Shown: positions 8,952-20,062, counted from the first letter of the stretch. The stretch: 64,000 bases of DNA from Cellvibrionaceae bacterium AOL6 (GCA_003265435.1 NOXC01000004.1:124001-188000); one strand, 5' to 3'. The notes: generated by a model not told the origin, from the sequence alone. Translations and numbers: made by a program.

Positions 8952-11119
8952 GAGGATGCATGCCGAATTCGATAACACTGATGAATTTTAGTATTGCGAG
9001 AAAAGTCCATATCCAAAGTTGCCGCCGTGATATTTTCTACTCGATAGCGATTAGACAGCGAGGGGTCCAACTTAAAACTGCGCAGATTATTGGAGAAATA
9101 CAAGGTGCCTTCAGGGCTAAGCAATTCCATACAACGCTCCACCAACGCGCGGTGATCGCGCTGCACATCAAAGGCATCGCGCATTTTTTTCGAATTGGAA
9201 AAGCTGGGCGGGTCTAACATAATCAAGTCAAAACCCTGTCTGCACGCGGCCAACCACTCTGTCACATCGGCCCGAACCAGCTCATGAGTGCGAAGATTCA
9301 AATGGTTTAACGTAAAATTCTGCTCCGCCCACGCCAGATAAGTGTTGGACATATCGACGCTGACACTTTTCTGCGCCCCACCTAACGCCGCGTGCACCGT
9401 CGCCGTCGCGGTGTAACAGAATAAGTTCAAAAATCGCTTCCCTTGCGCCTCTTCCGCGATACGCAAACGCAACGGCCTATGGTCGAGAAACATCCCCGTA
9501 TCCAGGTAGCTGACCAAATTCACTCTGCAGCGTGCCCGTCCTTCCCGAACCACAAAATAATCCGCCTCGCGAGGTGCCTGGAGCCGCTCGTATTGCTGCT
9601 GACCTCGATTGCGTTGACGGACCTTAACATGGAGTTGCGCCGCATCGATCTCTAGCGCACTGCATACTGCAGCCTCCACTTCTCGCATTCGCGACCGCGC
9701 TTTTTGCGGATCGATCGTCTGGGGAGCCTGGTACTCTTGCACATGTACCTGTTCGCCATACACGTCGATCGCAGCGGCATATTCAGGCAGATCCGCATCA
9801 TAAAGGCGGTAGCATTCAATGCCCTCACGCTCTCGCCAGGGCTTTAAACGGCGCAGGTTTTTAAGCAGACGGTTTTTCAACATCTGCGCACCCTCGCTGA
9901 GCGCTTTTCTTTCCGTTGCTTTCTCTGCAGCCTCTTGTCGGGCGTCTTCTGTCAAAATCGGATATAGCCGTAATTCACAGGGTATGGCCCCATTCATAAT
10001 TTTATAGCGCCGCTCGTAGCGCAGGCGGGTCTCCCCCAAAAGCGCGGTATTGCTGCTGAGAATACCCAGCCTCCAGCCCGGAAACTGTTCGGTCGCCAGC
10101 ACTGCCAACTCCCGATATTCAATATCCAAACGATCCGCCTCTCCGAGACGCATGCCGTAAGGGGGATTACATAAGATCAAACCTGAGTCGGAAAGCTGTG
10201 GTGGCGTCCAGTCCTGAAATCGGCACTTTTCAACCACGACCTGTTGTTCATTAAAGCCTGCAGCGCGCAGATTACGTTGAGCCTGCTGCCATACTCTGTC
10301 ATCAGCCTCGCAACCTATCAGGCGCACCCCAGCGTCATTGTGCACTCGGAATGCGGTATCCCGGCGCTCTTTGGCCGCTTCCAAAAGCTTCAGCCATAAC
10401 GCAGCATCGTGCTGACGCCACTGTAAAAAGCCATTTTCCTTTCTCAGCCGACCGGGCGCGCAATCAAACAACATCATCGCCGCTTCAATCAAAAAGGTAG
10501 CCGAACCACAGGTAGGGTCTACCAAAGTACCGCCTTCGTGCATAAGCTCAGGCCAGCCTGCGCGCAATAACAAGGCCGCCGCGAGGTTTTCCTTGATCGG
10601 CGCGGCGCCCCCACCTATTCGGTAGGCGCGCTTGTGCAGACTGTCGCCACTCAAATCCAAGGCGATATAGCAGCGCTTCGGACTCAGGCGCACATTGATA
10701 CGATGATCGGGCTGTTTGAGATCGACATCCGGTCGCTCGGAACTCGACTTCTCCACAAAACAGTCAACGATGGCATCCTTAACCACCATAGCCCCGAATT
10801 GACTATGCCGAATCGCAGCGCTTGTACCATGAAAATCCACCCGAAGTGTCTGGCCTGACCTCATGTGATCCATCCAAGGGATTTTACGTGCCAACTCATA
10901 CAGCGATTCTCGATCATTTACCGGGCCTGAAGCCAATACCAACAGCACCCTGTTAGCCAGACGTGACCACAAGCAGGCAAGGTAGATCTGCTCTTGGGTG
11001 GCGCTCGCGAAGACGCCCGTCACGGTTTCCTTTAACTCAGTCAGCCCAAGGGCATGCAGCTCCTCTTTCAGGAGGCTTTCGATCCCGGCGGGGCAGGTAA
11101 TGAATAAGGGATATTGCAT
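8948..11119 (-). CDS. rlmL: Bifunctional 23S rRNA methyltransferase RlmKL
   Basis: Fused enzyme of 723 residues that methylates 23S rRNA at m2G2445 (N-terminal RlmL half) and m7G2069 (C-terminal RlmK half). The order is a THUMP domain at about 45-160, the RlmL Rossmann domain with the target-base motif [11 protein letters not shown] near residue 330, and the RlmK domain with [16 protein letters not shown] and [13 protein letters not shown]. The frame continues upstream to an ATG at 11176, but the family N-terminus matches [14 protein letters not shown], so 11119 was chosen. An in-frame ATG at 11155 is a third option, and none has a strong ribosome binding site. The stop overlaps the uvrB start. 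Confidence 0.95.
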   Translation of the reverse strand: MQYPLFITCPAGIESLLKEELHALGLTELKETVTGVFASATQEQIYLACLWSRLANRVLLVLASGPVNDRESLYELARKIPWMDHMRSGQTLRVDFHGTSAAIRHSQFGAMVVKDAIVDCFVEKSSSERPDVDLKQPDHRINVRLSPKRCYIALDLSGDSLHKRAYRIGGGAAPIKENLAAALLLRAGWPELMHEGGTLVDPTCGSATFLIEAAMMLFDCAPGRLRKENGFLQWRQHDAALWLKLLEAAKERRDTAFRVHNDAGVRLIGCEADDRVWQQAQRNLRAAGFNEQQVVVEKCRFQDWTPPQLSDSGLILCNPPYGMRLGEADRLDIEYRELAVLATEQFPGWRLGILSSNTALLGETRLRYERRYKIMNGAIPCELRLYPILTEDARQEAAEKATERKALSEGAQMLKNRLLKNLRRLKPWREREGIECYRLYDADLPEYAAAIDVYGEQVHVQEYQAPQTIDPQKARSRMREVEAAVCSALEIDAAQLHVKVRQRNRGQQQYERLQAPREADYFVVREGRARCRVNLVSYLDTGMFLDHRPLRLRIAEEAQGKRFLNLFCYTATATVHAALGGAQKSVSVDMSNTYLAWAEQNFTLNHLNLRTHELVRADVTEWLAACRQGFDLIMLDPPSFSNSKKMRDAFDVQRDHRALVERCMELLSPEGTLYFSNNLRSFKLDPSLSNRYRVENITAATLDMDFSRNTKIHQCYRIRHASS

Positions 11120-11402
11120 AGTTTCGGGCTCGTGCGTCTTGGCTGGCTTAGACATTTTTAAAGGGGTATCAGGCATTAGTAAACACTATTCGGCCGGGTA
11201 ATCGTAGGCGTAATCGACTCTCACTACGGGATATGCGAGAAGGTGATTAAAGGACTGTCACATAGAAGAAATAAATCATTCACACTCATCAGCACTCCTG
11301 AGACACTGGAGATTCGCCCTGTCGGCAATGCCTGAAACAGAGCTGGCATATCGTCCTTCAGGGACCATTGCATGTCCACGAAAGCAGAGAGGTAACGCAT
11401 TC

Positions 11403-11621
11403 ATGAAGCGCCAAAAACGTAACCGCAGTGATATCGCGATTTCCCGAGGCTACCAAGCAGGTTTCAGCGGCCAGTCTCGAGACAAATGCCCCTTCGACAC
11501 CGGCGAGCCTCGACACCATTGGCTATCGGGCTGGCGAGAAGGACGTGAAGATCGCTGGAACGGCTACAACGTGGCGGCATCGGTTCAGAAAATGAGCGCC
11601 ATGCAACACGCATCGCATTAG
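11403..11621 (+). CDS. rmf: Ribosome modulation factor RMF
   Basis: A 72-residue basic protein that dimerises 70S ribosomes into 100S particles in stationary phase. The N-terminus MKRQKRNRSDIAISRGYQAG and the central PRHHWLSGWREGREDRW match the family closely. It is about 17 residues longer than E. coli RMF (55), with a C-terminal tail GYNVAASVQKMSAMQHASH. AGAGAGG lies upstream of the ATG. In-frame codons back to 11328 were rejected because the family starts with MKRQKR. It would act together with the hpf homologue at 5717. Confidence 0.95.
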   Translation: MKRQKRNRSDIAISRGYQAGFSGQSRDKCPFDTGEPRHHWLSGWREGREDRWNGYNVAASVQKMSAMQHASH

Positions 11622-11629
11622 ATTCTCGA

Positions 11630-11659
11630 AGCCGGGCGTGTCGAAACGCACGCTCGGCT
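11630..11659. terminator. Stem-loop between convergent rmf and pyrD
   Basis: An 11-bp stem AGCCGGGCGTG / CACGCTCGGCT (one G-T wobble) with an 8-nt loop lies 8 bp after the rmf stop and 30 bp from the pyrD stop. There is no clear T-run, so it may act as a bidirectional 3' end or an mRNA stabiliser. Confidence 0.5.
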
Positions 11660-11689
11660 CTCTCCGCAAATTCCCTGCCCCACTCGTTT

Positions 11690-12715
11690 TTACCAAAGAT
11701 CGTAGCTATTCAAGCCTCGCCACACATCTTCTATCAGAGCAGGACCGTGGTATATAAAACCGGAATACACTTGCAGTAAATCCGCTCCGGCTTGCATGCG
11801 CTCCACCGCGTCCGTTGCAGATCGAATCCCACCCACGCCGATAATCGGTAGTGCTCCTTGCAGCTCTTGGCGCAAACAGGCAACGACCTCGTTGGCCTTG
11901 TCGCGCAACGGCGCGCCACTTAAGCCACCGGTCTCATCCGCATGACGATGGCCCTTTACAAGACTGCGATCAAGTGTCGTATTAGTGGCAACAACCGCAT
12001 CCATGTCGTGCTCGACCAGCGTTTCGGCCATCTGCTTGATGGCATCGAAGTCATTATCAGGCGCGATTTTCACTGCAATGGGTACTCGGCGAGCGTGAAT
12101 ATCACTCAAGCGCGCCCTTTCATCACGTATCCCTGCAAGCAGGCCCGCTAACACATCACCATGCTGCAGGTTACGCAGACCTGGTGTATTCGGCGATGAG
12201 ATATTCACGGTGAGGTAATCCGCATAGCGATACACCGCTTGCATACAGCTCACATAATCCGAGAGCGCGTCTTCCTCAGGCGTGACCTTATTTTTACCGA
12301 TATTGATACCCAGCACACCGGTGTAGCGTCGTTGCTTCAATCGAGGCACCATGGCCTCGACCCCCTCATTATTGAAGCCCATACGGTTAATAATGGCTTC
12401 GTGTTCTTTCAGACGAAACAAGCGCGGCCGCGGGTTGCCACTCTGCGCGAGGGGTGTGACGGTGCCTATTTCTACACTGCCAAAACCAAGGGCGCCCAAC
12501 GCATTGAAGCACTCCCCATTTTTATCCAGCCCCGCCGCCAAACCTAAAGGGTTTGGAAAGGTCAGCCCCATCACCTGTTTCGGTCCGGAAGGCACTTTGG
12601 CTTTCAGCATGCCTATCAGCTTGATTCGCTCCAGCGCGGCGAGCATGTCGAGCGATAATTCATGCGAGGTTTCCGGGTCGAGACTGAAAAGGGCACGGCG
12701 CAACATCGAATACAT
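11690..12715 (-). CDS. pyrD: Dihydroorotate dehydrogenase (quinone), class 2
   Basis: Fourth step of pyrimidine synthesis: membrane-associated FMN enzyme oxidising dihydroorotate with quinone. At 341 residues it has the N-terminal membrane-contact helices typical of class 2 (MYSMLRRALFSLDPETSHEL) and the FMN/substrate motifs LAAGLDKNGE and NRMGFNNEG. The catalytic-loop motif is NISSPNTPGLRNL, with Ser as base as in class 2. The phosphate-binding IIGVGGIRSATDA is near the C-terminus. The start MYS matches the family. DUF2835 lies 50 bp upstream on the same strand. Confidence 0.97.
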   Translation of the reverse strand: MYSMLRRALFSLDPETSHELSLDMLAALERIKLIGMLKAKVPSGPKQVMGLTFPNPLGLAAGLDKNGECFNALGALGFGSVEIGTVTPLAQSGNPRPRLFRLKEHEAIINRMGFNNEGVEAMVPRLKQRRYTGVLGINIGKNKVTPEEDALSDYVSCMQAVYRYADYLTVNISSPNTPGLRNLQHGDVLAGLLAGIRDERARLSDIHARRVPIAVKIAPDNDFDAIKQMAETLVEHDMDAVVATNTTLDRSLVKGHRHADETGGLSGAPLRDKANEVVACLRQELQGALPIIGVGGIRSATDAVERMQAGADLLQVYSGFIYHGPALIEDVWRGLNSYDLW

Positions 12716-12765
12716 GAGATCTGAGAGCTCCTGAGAATCGGATTTTGGGCGCAGGATAGCGGAAT

Positions 12766-12990
12766 CTAGGGGCTGAGTCGACGCATCTCCAGCATCTTAT
12801 TGTGCTCATCGACCCACAATTCGAAGACACCATTGACGCCTTGACGCGTCACGAACCCCCTGAGATGCTGTGCAGGAAAGCGAACGCGCAAACCTTCACG
12901 GGTTCGCGCGAGCACACTTTGCGCGCGGCCACCATAGAGACGCGCCAATTCGTCTGGCGCGATATGTAAATCGACAATGTATCGGCGCAC
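12766..12990 (-). CDS. DUF2835 family protein
   Basis: A small basic protein of 74 residues. The pattern YIVDLHIAPDELARLYGG, VLARTREGLRVRFPAQHLR and the ending GVFELWVDEHNKMLEMRRL fits DUF2835, a family of unknown function found in Gammaproteobacteria. The FPAQHLRGFVT segment resembles a short beta-rich RNA- or nucleotide-binding fold, but nothing functional can be claimed. It lies between gdhB and pyrD on the same strand, 39 bp after the gdhB stop. Confidence 0.8.
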   Translation of the reverse strand: MRRYIVDLHIAPDELARLYGGRAQSVLARTREGLRVRFPAQHLRGFVTRQGVNGVFELWVDEHNKMLEMRRLSP

Positions 12991-15426
12991 GTAGCAGGTT
13001 TCCGACTGTACCCAAAGTAAGGGCCGCCGTTACTGGAAGGCGGTCACCTGCACTAAATCGTATAGCTCCCGCAGCGCTACTGCAAACATGGCGTAATCGG
13101 TACCGGAACTGGATTCTACCCGCTTGACCATCGCCATCCAACGCGCCACCATCGGCTCGTTTTCACTAAGCCAGGCCGATATCGTCTGAGGAATGGCCGC
13201 ATCCGGATGATGATTCAATAACAGTATGGACAGCTTCCGAGCCTGCGATTCCAGATCATCAATGTACGATTCACGGGCGTTGGCCTGCCAGTAGTTGTCG
13301 ACTTTTATCGCCGAAAGCTGTGTCGCGAACCAGTTCAAATTGAGCTCGTGCATCAAACTCAGAAACATTTGCGTGCATTCCGCGATGCTGGCGCCGCTTT
13401 GATTGGAAATTTCGACAATACCGACGCCGGAAAACAGATTCTCTGGCATCGCCATCAAATCAAGCCACTCACCATCAATGCCCTGAGCCTCTAGCGCAGC
13501 AGCGCGTTGCTGCCATTCCTCGCGCTGTTGATCTGGCAGTAATTCGCCTGTCTGCTTTTGCACCTCAGCCAACCGGGGACGGAAATTCTCGACTTCGCCG
13601 GCAACATCGAGCCCGCCTCTTCTGTTTTTAAGAAACCATCGTGTACCGCGCCGTACCCGACGAATCATCGTGGCGAGCAATTCATATTGCGTCTTCGCCG
13701 GCATACGGTCGTCGTGCGACGCAATATAGCGATGAAAATCTTCGAAGCGGAACACGTCGCGTGACGTCACATAGGCTTTCACAACCTCATCGGCGTGACT
13801 GCCGGTGGTTTCAACTAAGCGATGATAGGCCGTAATACCCAGATTATTGACAAAATCATTCGCTAATTGCGTGGCGATAATTTCACGCTTGAGCTTGTGT
13901 GACTTGATCGCATCGGCGTAGCGTTCATGCAAGGCTTCAGGAAATACATCCATTACCGCCTCGGCACAATAAGGGTCGGCCGCAATGTTTGAGCCCGCCA
14001 ATAACTCCTTAAGTTGAACTTTTGCATAGGAGATCAACACACACAATTCTGGCCGTGCGAGCGCCTGCCCCCGGCCAACACGATCTGCAACTTGCGCATC
14101 CGTGGGCAAAAACTCGAGGCCCCGATCTAATCTGCCGAGCTCTTCGAGATAATCCATAAATCGGCGGTACTCATTAATGCGCGTGTGTACACTGAATTCA
14201 GCAATACTCAACGATTGCGTTTGCCGATAATTATTGTCCAACACCAATCGACTCACATCGTCGGTCATGCTCGCGAGTAAAGCGTTGCGCTGCTTACTGG
14301 TTAAATTCCCCTGCGCGACCTGCTCATCAATAAGAATTTTGATGTTGACTTCATGGTCGGAACAATCCACACCTGCGGCGTTATCAATAAAGTCAGTATT
14401 GCAGGCTCCACCGCGCAGACAGTATTCGATACGCCCTTTTTGCGTCATCCCGAGATTACCGCCCTCGCCAAATACACGACAGCGCAGTTGCTCTCCATTT
14501 ACACGCAAAGCGTCATTCGCCTTGTCGCCGACCTCGCTATGCGATTCGCCGCTCGATTTAACATAGGTACCAATCCCGCCATTCCATATCAGGTCCACTT
14601 CCGAGCATAACAGGCGTGAAATTAATGCGGTTGGCGTCAGTCTCGTGTCAGTGCATCCGAGCAGGGCTTGCACCTCCGGACTCAACGATATGTATTTATC
14701 GGTTCGCGAGTACACGCCACCGCCACGGGATATGAGCGCTTTATTGTATTCTGACCAACCCGATGCCGTGCTCTCGAATAGGCGCTTTCGTTCCGCGTAG
14801 GCGGCAGCGGGCTCCGGATCAGGATCGATGAAAATATGCAGGTGGTTGAACGCGGCCACTAATTTCATCGATTCAGACAACAACATGCCATTGCCGAATA
14901 CGTCGCCGCCCATGTCGCCGATACCGATGGCCGTAAAGGCATCGGTCTGCGTATTTAGTCCTAACTCACGGAAGTGCCTCTGAACGCTTACCCACGCCCC
15001 TTTAGCCGTAATGCCCATGCCCTTGTGGTCGTAGCCCTGACTGCCTCCTGACGCAAAAGCGTCGCCCAGCCAGTGGCCCTTCTCTTCCGAAATGCCATTG
15101 GCAATATCGGAAAACGTCGCCGTACCCTTGTCCGCGGCGACCACCAGGTAGGGGTCATCGCCATCCAGACAGACAACATTTTCAGGCTTGGTAATATCTC
15201 CTTCAACCAGGTTATCCGTAATATCGAGCAAGCCGCGAATGAAGAGCTTGTAGCAGGCAATGCCTTCCTCCATAAACGCCGCTCTATCCATTCCAGAATG
15301 CAGGCGCTTTGCAACAAATCCGCCTTTCGCACCACTGGGTACTATCACCGCATTTTTCACCTGCTGGGCTTTCACCAGGCCTAGCACCTCTGTGCGATAG
15401 TCTTCAATCCTGTCGGACCAGCGAAG

Positions 15427-15433
15427 CCCCCCC
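15427..15433 (-). other. Frameshift point 2 in gdhB: G7 run
   Basis: The upstream frame reads CGC GGG GGG GCT and stops 5 codons later. Removing one G gives CGC GGG GGG CTT CGC TGG, the family sequence RGGLRW. A ribosome would need a +1 shift here. An extra G from sequencing or replication slippage is simpler. Confidence 0.8.
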
Positions 15434-16932
15434 GCGCGCCACTTTAGACGTGCGCAGGTGCACACCCTCCACTCTTGATGCGTAAACAAAAAACTCGAAA
15501 TGCGGCTTGGGCTCCGGGATATCGGCTAATTTTAAGGGGCTGATTTTCAACGACAGATAGGCAGGATAGTCACCGTCTGCATTACGCTGATAGAAATTGG
15601 TTCGCAGTGTCGCCGCAAACAAATCCAAGTAACGCCGCAGGACTTTATCCTGATTGAGTACTTGTACAGATTCGAGGTCTTCCTCCACCGATTTCGCGAT
15701 AAGCTCCGCCTTGTGGAGGCGCTCATCTGCGGTGTCCTGCGCATCCGGCGAAAACAGCGTATTAAAAATATCGACCAATTTTCGCGTGGTTGCCGGATAC
15801 GTGACAAGGGTGTCGGCACAATAATCTAACGAAAGCGGAAACAAGGTCTGCTTCATATAATTCGCGTAGGCGCGCAACAAGTTCACTTCCCGCCACGATA
15901 ACTCGGCCGCCAAAACAAGCTGGTTAAAGGCATCACTGTCAATGTCTCGAACCCAGGCGCGCTCAAACGCTTGCTCAAAATTAGCTTTGAGCTTGTTCAA
16001 ACCCAGGACTTCTCCCGAGCGGGCACGCAAATGAAAGTCATGCACCCAAAAACCCCGGCCATCGCGATGCCGGAGATAAAATGGCTGCTCGCCCAGCACC
16101 CGTAAACCCAGGTTTTCCAGAATGGGAATCACATCCGAGAGCTCGAGCATCGAGCCGAGGTGCGACACCCGAAACTTGAGCTCATCAGGCTGACTGTTCG
16201 CAGGCCGATAGAGCTGCATGGTAATGTCGTCTTCGCTGTGCAATGATTCCAATACCGCCACATCACGCGCCGCGGTACGCGCATCAAATTGCTCCTGAAA
16301 GCTTTGCGCGATCCCGTCGCAGAAGTTTTTGTACAGCTCACCCGCTCGTTTTTCACCATATTGCTCTTCAAGCGCACGCCGGAAGTGTTCTTTCCAACCG
16401 TAAGTGAGCTCGATCACTTCCGCTTCCAGCGCAGCGACATCCACTTCTTTCGCAGGCTCAGTGTTCAGCGTAAACACGATGTGCGCGCGCGCGTGCTTCG
16501 ATTCCGAAAAGAACGTAGACACATCGGCGTCATGAGCACCGATGGCTGCACCCAACAGAGACTGTATTTTCAGTCGCAGGTCCGTGGTATAGAGTTCACG
16601 CGGCACGTAAACCAAAAAGGAAAAAAACTGCCCAAACGCATCCGGGCGTGCAATCAGCTTAACAATATCCCGCTCATTTAATTCCACAATGGTACGAAAA
16701 CATTCAAACAGCTCGTCGCTCCCCGACTGGAACAACTCCGACTTGGGGTGCAGATCGATGTAGCGTAACAATCGTTTTCCGTCGTGCGAGCGCGGGCTCA
16801 GGCCGCTACGATCAAGCACATGCTGAACCTTGCTACGTAGGATTGGAATATCGAAAGGCGAGGCAGCAGATACGGAATAGGTATAGAAGCCTAAAAAGCG
16901 CCGTTCACCGACGACCCGACCTTCGGCGTTCA

Positions 16933-16939
16933 GTTTTTT
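16933..16939 (-). other. Frameshift point 1 in gdhB: A AAA AAC heptamer
   Basis: The frame reads ATA AAA AAC TGA. The heptamer is the classical -1 slippage sequence in the right phase, directly followed by the stop, and a -1 shift enters exactly the frame that continues the protein with L-N-A-E-G. A short CGCCG/CGGCG stem could form just after it. A single missing A in the read would give the same picture. Confidence 0.75.
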
Positions 16940-17981
16940 ATCACTATGTAGTCGGGATACACGTTACGGTGTACCGTCGAGCGTGTTTTCGACTTCGAAA
17001 ACCCAATGACATCGCCGCAACCATAAAATGCCCGCGCACCTTCGGCGAAGGACGCCGCCGACAGGCACAATGACTCACACTCGACGACTTTGAAGATCCC
17101 CATACGCTCGGCGACATTCTCTTTCAGCGTTCGCCCCTCAAGATCCCCTGAGGTATCGAGCGCGGTGTCAAAATCTAGCTCACGATAGCCCAGAAAAGTG
17201 AAGTGACTCGCTTTCAGCCATTCGAGAAAAGCGCTCTCTTCGTTCAGCGAATGGGAGCCCAGCTCACGCTCTGCCTGTGCGAGCCGCTCCAGCATACCGT
17301 GGTAGTCGCTGACCACCTGATGAACATGCTCAATGGCCTCACGCACGCGCTGGACAAGCGCCTCTCTTTCAGCCGCGTCGCTGATCGCGGTGATTTCAAA
17401 GTACGCAAAGGTCTCCAGCGCTTTGGATTCGGGCGACTGCGCACGCACGCTCGTCAGCTCACCCTTTTTTCGGTTTACATCGAGGATGGTGCTCTTCGAG
17501 ATATGAATCGCATACTCCCCCTCTTCGAGGACCATACGAACAGAATCAACGAGGAAGGGCTGGTCACTGACGCAGAAAAGCACCACGCTGCGACCACACA
17601 CCCAGCCATGCTCATCCAGGCTGGGATTGAACACATCAACAAGCACTTCGTCTTGCTGACGCTTCTGAATAAAGTCGTGAAAGGAAGACAAGGCATTGGC
17701 CAGATCCTTGACGGGACGTCCCTGCCAATCGGCAACCGGGAAATGTGAGAGCACAGCATCGCGAAAACCCGGCAGTAGCGTGTCGTCGAGCGCTTCAGTG
17801 TTCAAATCCTGCACAAGACGTGCTGGATCATTGATGTGTTTCGATGAAATTTCCACCCTCTCTCCTGTAGATATCTGTGGTTACGGGGTCCACCCGATGC
17901 CAAATCGACCTCACTGAGCCTCAAGCCCCTACGGAAGCCTTGATATGTGTACAATCACCCTCACATAAGCATAGCTTAAAT

Positions 17982-18010
17982 ACAGGGGAACCCTGGCGCG
18001 TATTCCCTGT
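17982..18010. promoter_or_regulatory. Inverted repeat between divergent gdhB and moxR
   Basis: ACAGGGGAA and TTCCCTGT form an imperfect palindrome (one bulged G) around a GC-rich 12-nt centre, in the 277-bp gap between divergent gdhB and the bat operon. It could be an operator. No factor is recognised. Confidence 0.3.
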
Positions 18011-18133
18011 CTATACTGCGCCGGTTCGAGGCGGGTCATTCGGGGACAACGACCGCTCTCGCGGCCCGGACTATTGAGAACACGACACGATAAAATCTAC
18101 ACCGATCAACAAGCCAAGGGATAACGACTACTC

Positions 18134-19099
18134 ATGTCTTCTGCAGCATCTTTGCAACAGCTCAAACTATGGCTAGAAAACAAGATCATTGGCCAACAAG
18201 CCCTGGTAAACCGACTGATGCTGGCCATTGTGGCCGATGGTCATCTGCTCGTTGAAGGCGCACCGGGCCTCGCCAAAACTCGAGCCATTAAGAGCCTCTC
18301 CGAAGGCATCGAGGGCGACTTCCATCGCATTCAATTTACCCCCGACCTCCTCCCCTCCGATGTCACCGGTACCGATATTTATCGCCCCCAAACCGCGACG
18401 TTTGAGTTTCAGGCCGGGCCGATCTTTCACAACCTCGTCCTTGCAGATGAAATCAACCGTGCTCCTGCAAAAGTGCAATCCGCTCTGCTCGAGGCCATGG
18501 CCGAACGGCAAGTGAGTGTCGGCAGAGCCACATATGCGCTGCCTGAGTTGTTCCTGGTGATGGCGACCCAGAACCCGATTGAACAGGAAGGGACCTACCC
18601 CCTACCTGAGGCGCAATTGGACCGCTTTCTCATGCATGTAAAGGTCGGCTTTCCCGATTTTGACAGTGAGCGCGCCATTCTGCGCTTGAGTCGCAACGAA
18701 GCCAGCCACAAAGAAACCGCTGCCCTGCCCGACGTCGTCAGCCAAAGCGCTATCTTCGAGGCGCGCAAAGCAGCACTGGATCTGCACATGGCTCCGGCTG
18801 TTGAGGACTACATCGTGGCCTTCACCGAAGCAACACGCCGGCCAGCGCCTTTAGGGGGAGAGTTTGAACATTGGATCGAGTTTGGTGTCAGTCCTCGTGC
18901 AACTATCGCACTCGACCGTTGTGCTCGCGCCAATGCGCTTTTGAAAGGCCAGGATTACGTTAGCCCGGATGATGTTATCGAAGTGATTCATGACGTGTTT
19001 CGCCATCGCATATTACTGAGCTTCGAAGCCGAAGCCGCGGGCATTACCACCGACAAAGTCATCGATGAGCTGATCCGAACCCTCCCTGTTGCTGTGTAA
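18134..19099 (+). CDS. MoxR-family AAA+ ATPase
   Basis: A 321-residue AAA+ chaperone-like ATPase. Walker A is EGAPGLAKTRA (about residues 36-46) and Walker B is LVLADEINRAPAKVQ. The MoxR signatures ATQNPIEQEGTYPLPEAQLD and a sensor region with SPRATIALDRCARA are present. MoxR proteins work with von Willebrand A proteins encoded next to them, to mature or assemble complexes. Here it heads a compact operon whose next gene starts 6 bp after its stop. The role in envelope stress or oxygen tolerance is inferred from the Bat neighbours. Confidence 0.94.
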   Translation: MSSAASLQQLKLWLENKIIGQQALVNRLMLAIVADGHLLVEGAPGLAKTRAIKSLSEGIEGDFHRIQFTPDLLPSDVTGTDIYRPQTATFEFQAGPIFHNLVLADEINRAPAKVQSALLEAMAERQVSVGRATYALPELFLVMATQNPIEQEGTYPLPEAQLDRFLMHVKVGFPDFDSERAILRLSRNEASHKETAALPDVVSQSAIFEARKAALDLHMAPAVEDYIVAFTEATRRPAPLGGEFEHWIEFGVSPRATIALDRCARANALLKGQDYVSPDDVIEVIHDVFRHRILLSFEAEAAGITTDKVIDELIRTLPVAV

Positions 19100-19105
19100 A
19101 ACGCA

Positions 19106-20062
19106 ATGACCAACACTCAGCTCCAAGACGCACGCATCTACGCGCAACTCGAGCGCCTCGTCGGCATCGCAGCGCTCGTGCGCGACTATCGACTGAATAC
19201 TCGACAGCGCAGCGCCGCCTCACAAGCGGGACCTCAGCGTTCACGCGCCCGTGGGCGCGGCATGGAGTTCGCTGAGGTGCGACACTATCAACCCGGCGAC
19301 GATGTGCGCAATATCGATTGGCGGGTCACCGCGCGCACACTTGAAACCTATACGAAGCTGTTTCAGGAAGAACGGGAACGCCCAGTGCTCGTGCTGCTCG
19401 ACCAGCGAGCGCCCATGTTTTTTGGCTCTAAAACCCGCTTTAAATCCGTGCTCGCCGCCGAACTCGCCGCCGCAATAGCCTGGTGCACCATTCAAAATAA
19501 CGACAAACTCGGCGCGATGGTGTTTTCCAGCTCCGAGCAAAGCGATGCACGGCCCAAGCGCGGCAAGCACGCCGCGCTCCACTTTGTGCAAGACATCATG
19601 CGCTTCAACCACTCTCTCCACGCGTCGCTGCAACCAGACTATCAACAAGGCTTGCCTGAGATGCTGATGGAGTTGGTGCGCGTGGCACGACCGGGCAGCC
19701 AGATTTTCATTATCAGTGATTTTCACGACCTCGACGCCCGCAGTGATCGCCCTATGAGCTTGCTTGCGCGTCACAGCGAACTGCATTGCGTGCATATTTA
19801 CGATGAGCTGGAAAGGCAACTGCCCGAACGGGCGACGCTGACGCTGCAAGACGAAGACGGCCGCTTTAATATCAACACCCGCCAAGCAAAAACCCAGCGA
19901 CGTTACCAACAAGATTGGGAGGGCTTACTCGGCGATATTGCAGCACGCATCCAAAAACACCGAGGGGTGTTTTCGAGTGTGTCGACTTCGCGCTCACTAG
20001 AACAGGTGCTGCCGGAGTTATTTGCTGTCGGACGCTTACGTTCAAGAGGAGGCGAGCTTTGA
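19106..20062 (+). CDS. DUF58 domain protein of the MoxR/Bat operon
   Basis: A 318-residue protein with the DUF58 signature at about 50-75 (RGRGMEFAEVRHYQPGDDVR followed by NIDWRVTARTLETYTKLFQEE) and a vWA-like fold after it (VLVLLDQRAPMFFG). The first MIDAS Asp is kept but the DxSxS pattern is not (DQRAP), so metal binding is doubtful. No membrane segment is seen, so it is probably cytoplasmic. It starts 6 bp after the moxR stop, and its TGA overlaps the TTG start of the next gene. A partner role for the MoxR ATPase is inferred from context. Confidence 0.92.
   Translation: MTNTQLQDARIYAQLERLVGIAALVRDYRLNTRQRSAASQAGPQRSRARGRGMEFAEVRHYQPGDDVRNIDWRVTARTLETYTKLFQEERERPVLVLLDQRAPMFFGSKTRFKSVLAAELAAAIAWCTIQNNDKLGAMVFSSSEQSDARPKRGKHAALHFVQDIMRFNHSLHASLQPDYQQGLPEMLMELVRVARPGSQIFIISDFHDLDARSDRPMSLLARHSELHCVHIYDELERQLPERATLTLQDEDGRFNINTRQAKTQRRYQQDWEGLLGDIAARIQKHRGVFSSVSTSRSLEQVLPELFAVGRLRSRGGEL

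Larger units (their letters stand above)
13030..17856 (-). pseudogene. gdhB: NAD-specific glutamate dehydrogenase (giant GdhB type), broken by two frameshifts as given
   Basis: About 1608 codons for the large NAD-dependent glutamate dehydrogenase that deaminates glutamate to 2-oxoglutarate. The reading is split in three. The N-terminal part starts at GTG 17856 with AGGAG five bases before and ends at a TGA at 16930. The middle part runs to a TGA at 15404. The catalytic part ends at 13030. Each junction lies on a homopolymer: A6 at 16934-16939 (A7 would restore the frame) and G7 at 15427-15433 (G6 would restore it). With both corrected, the text reads through family-typical sequence at both joints (IVIKKLNAEGRVVGERRF and KVARGGLRWSDR). 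The catalytic domain is otherwise intact, including IVPSGAKGGFV and AIGIGDMGGDVFGNGM. Sequencing error, recent inactivation and slippage decoding are all possible. Confidence 0.9.

Noticed and set aside
11120-11402. LexA box before rlmKL-uvrB
   Set aside because: CTGTCACATAG resembles half a site but lacks the matching ACAG half at the right spacing.
19241-19912. 223-codon minus-strand frame
   Set aside because: Antisense to the DUF58 gene.
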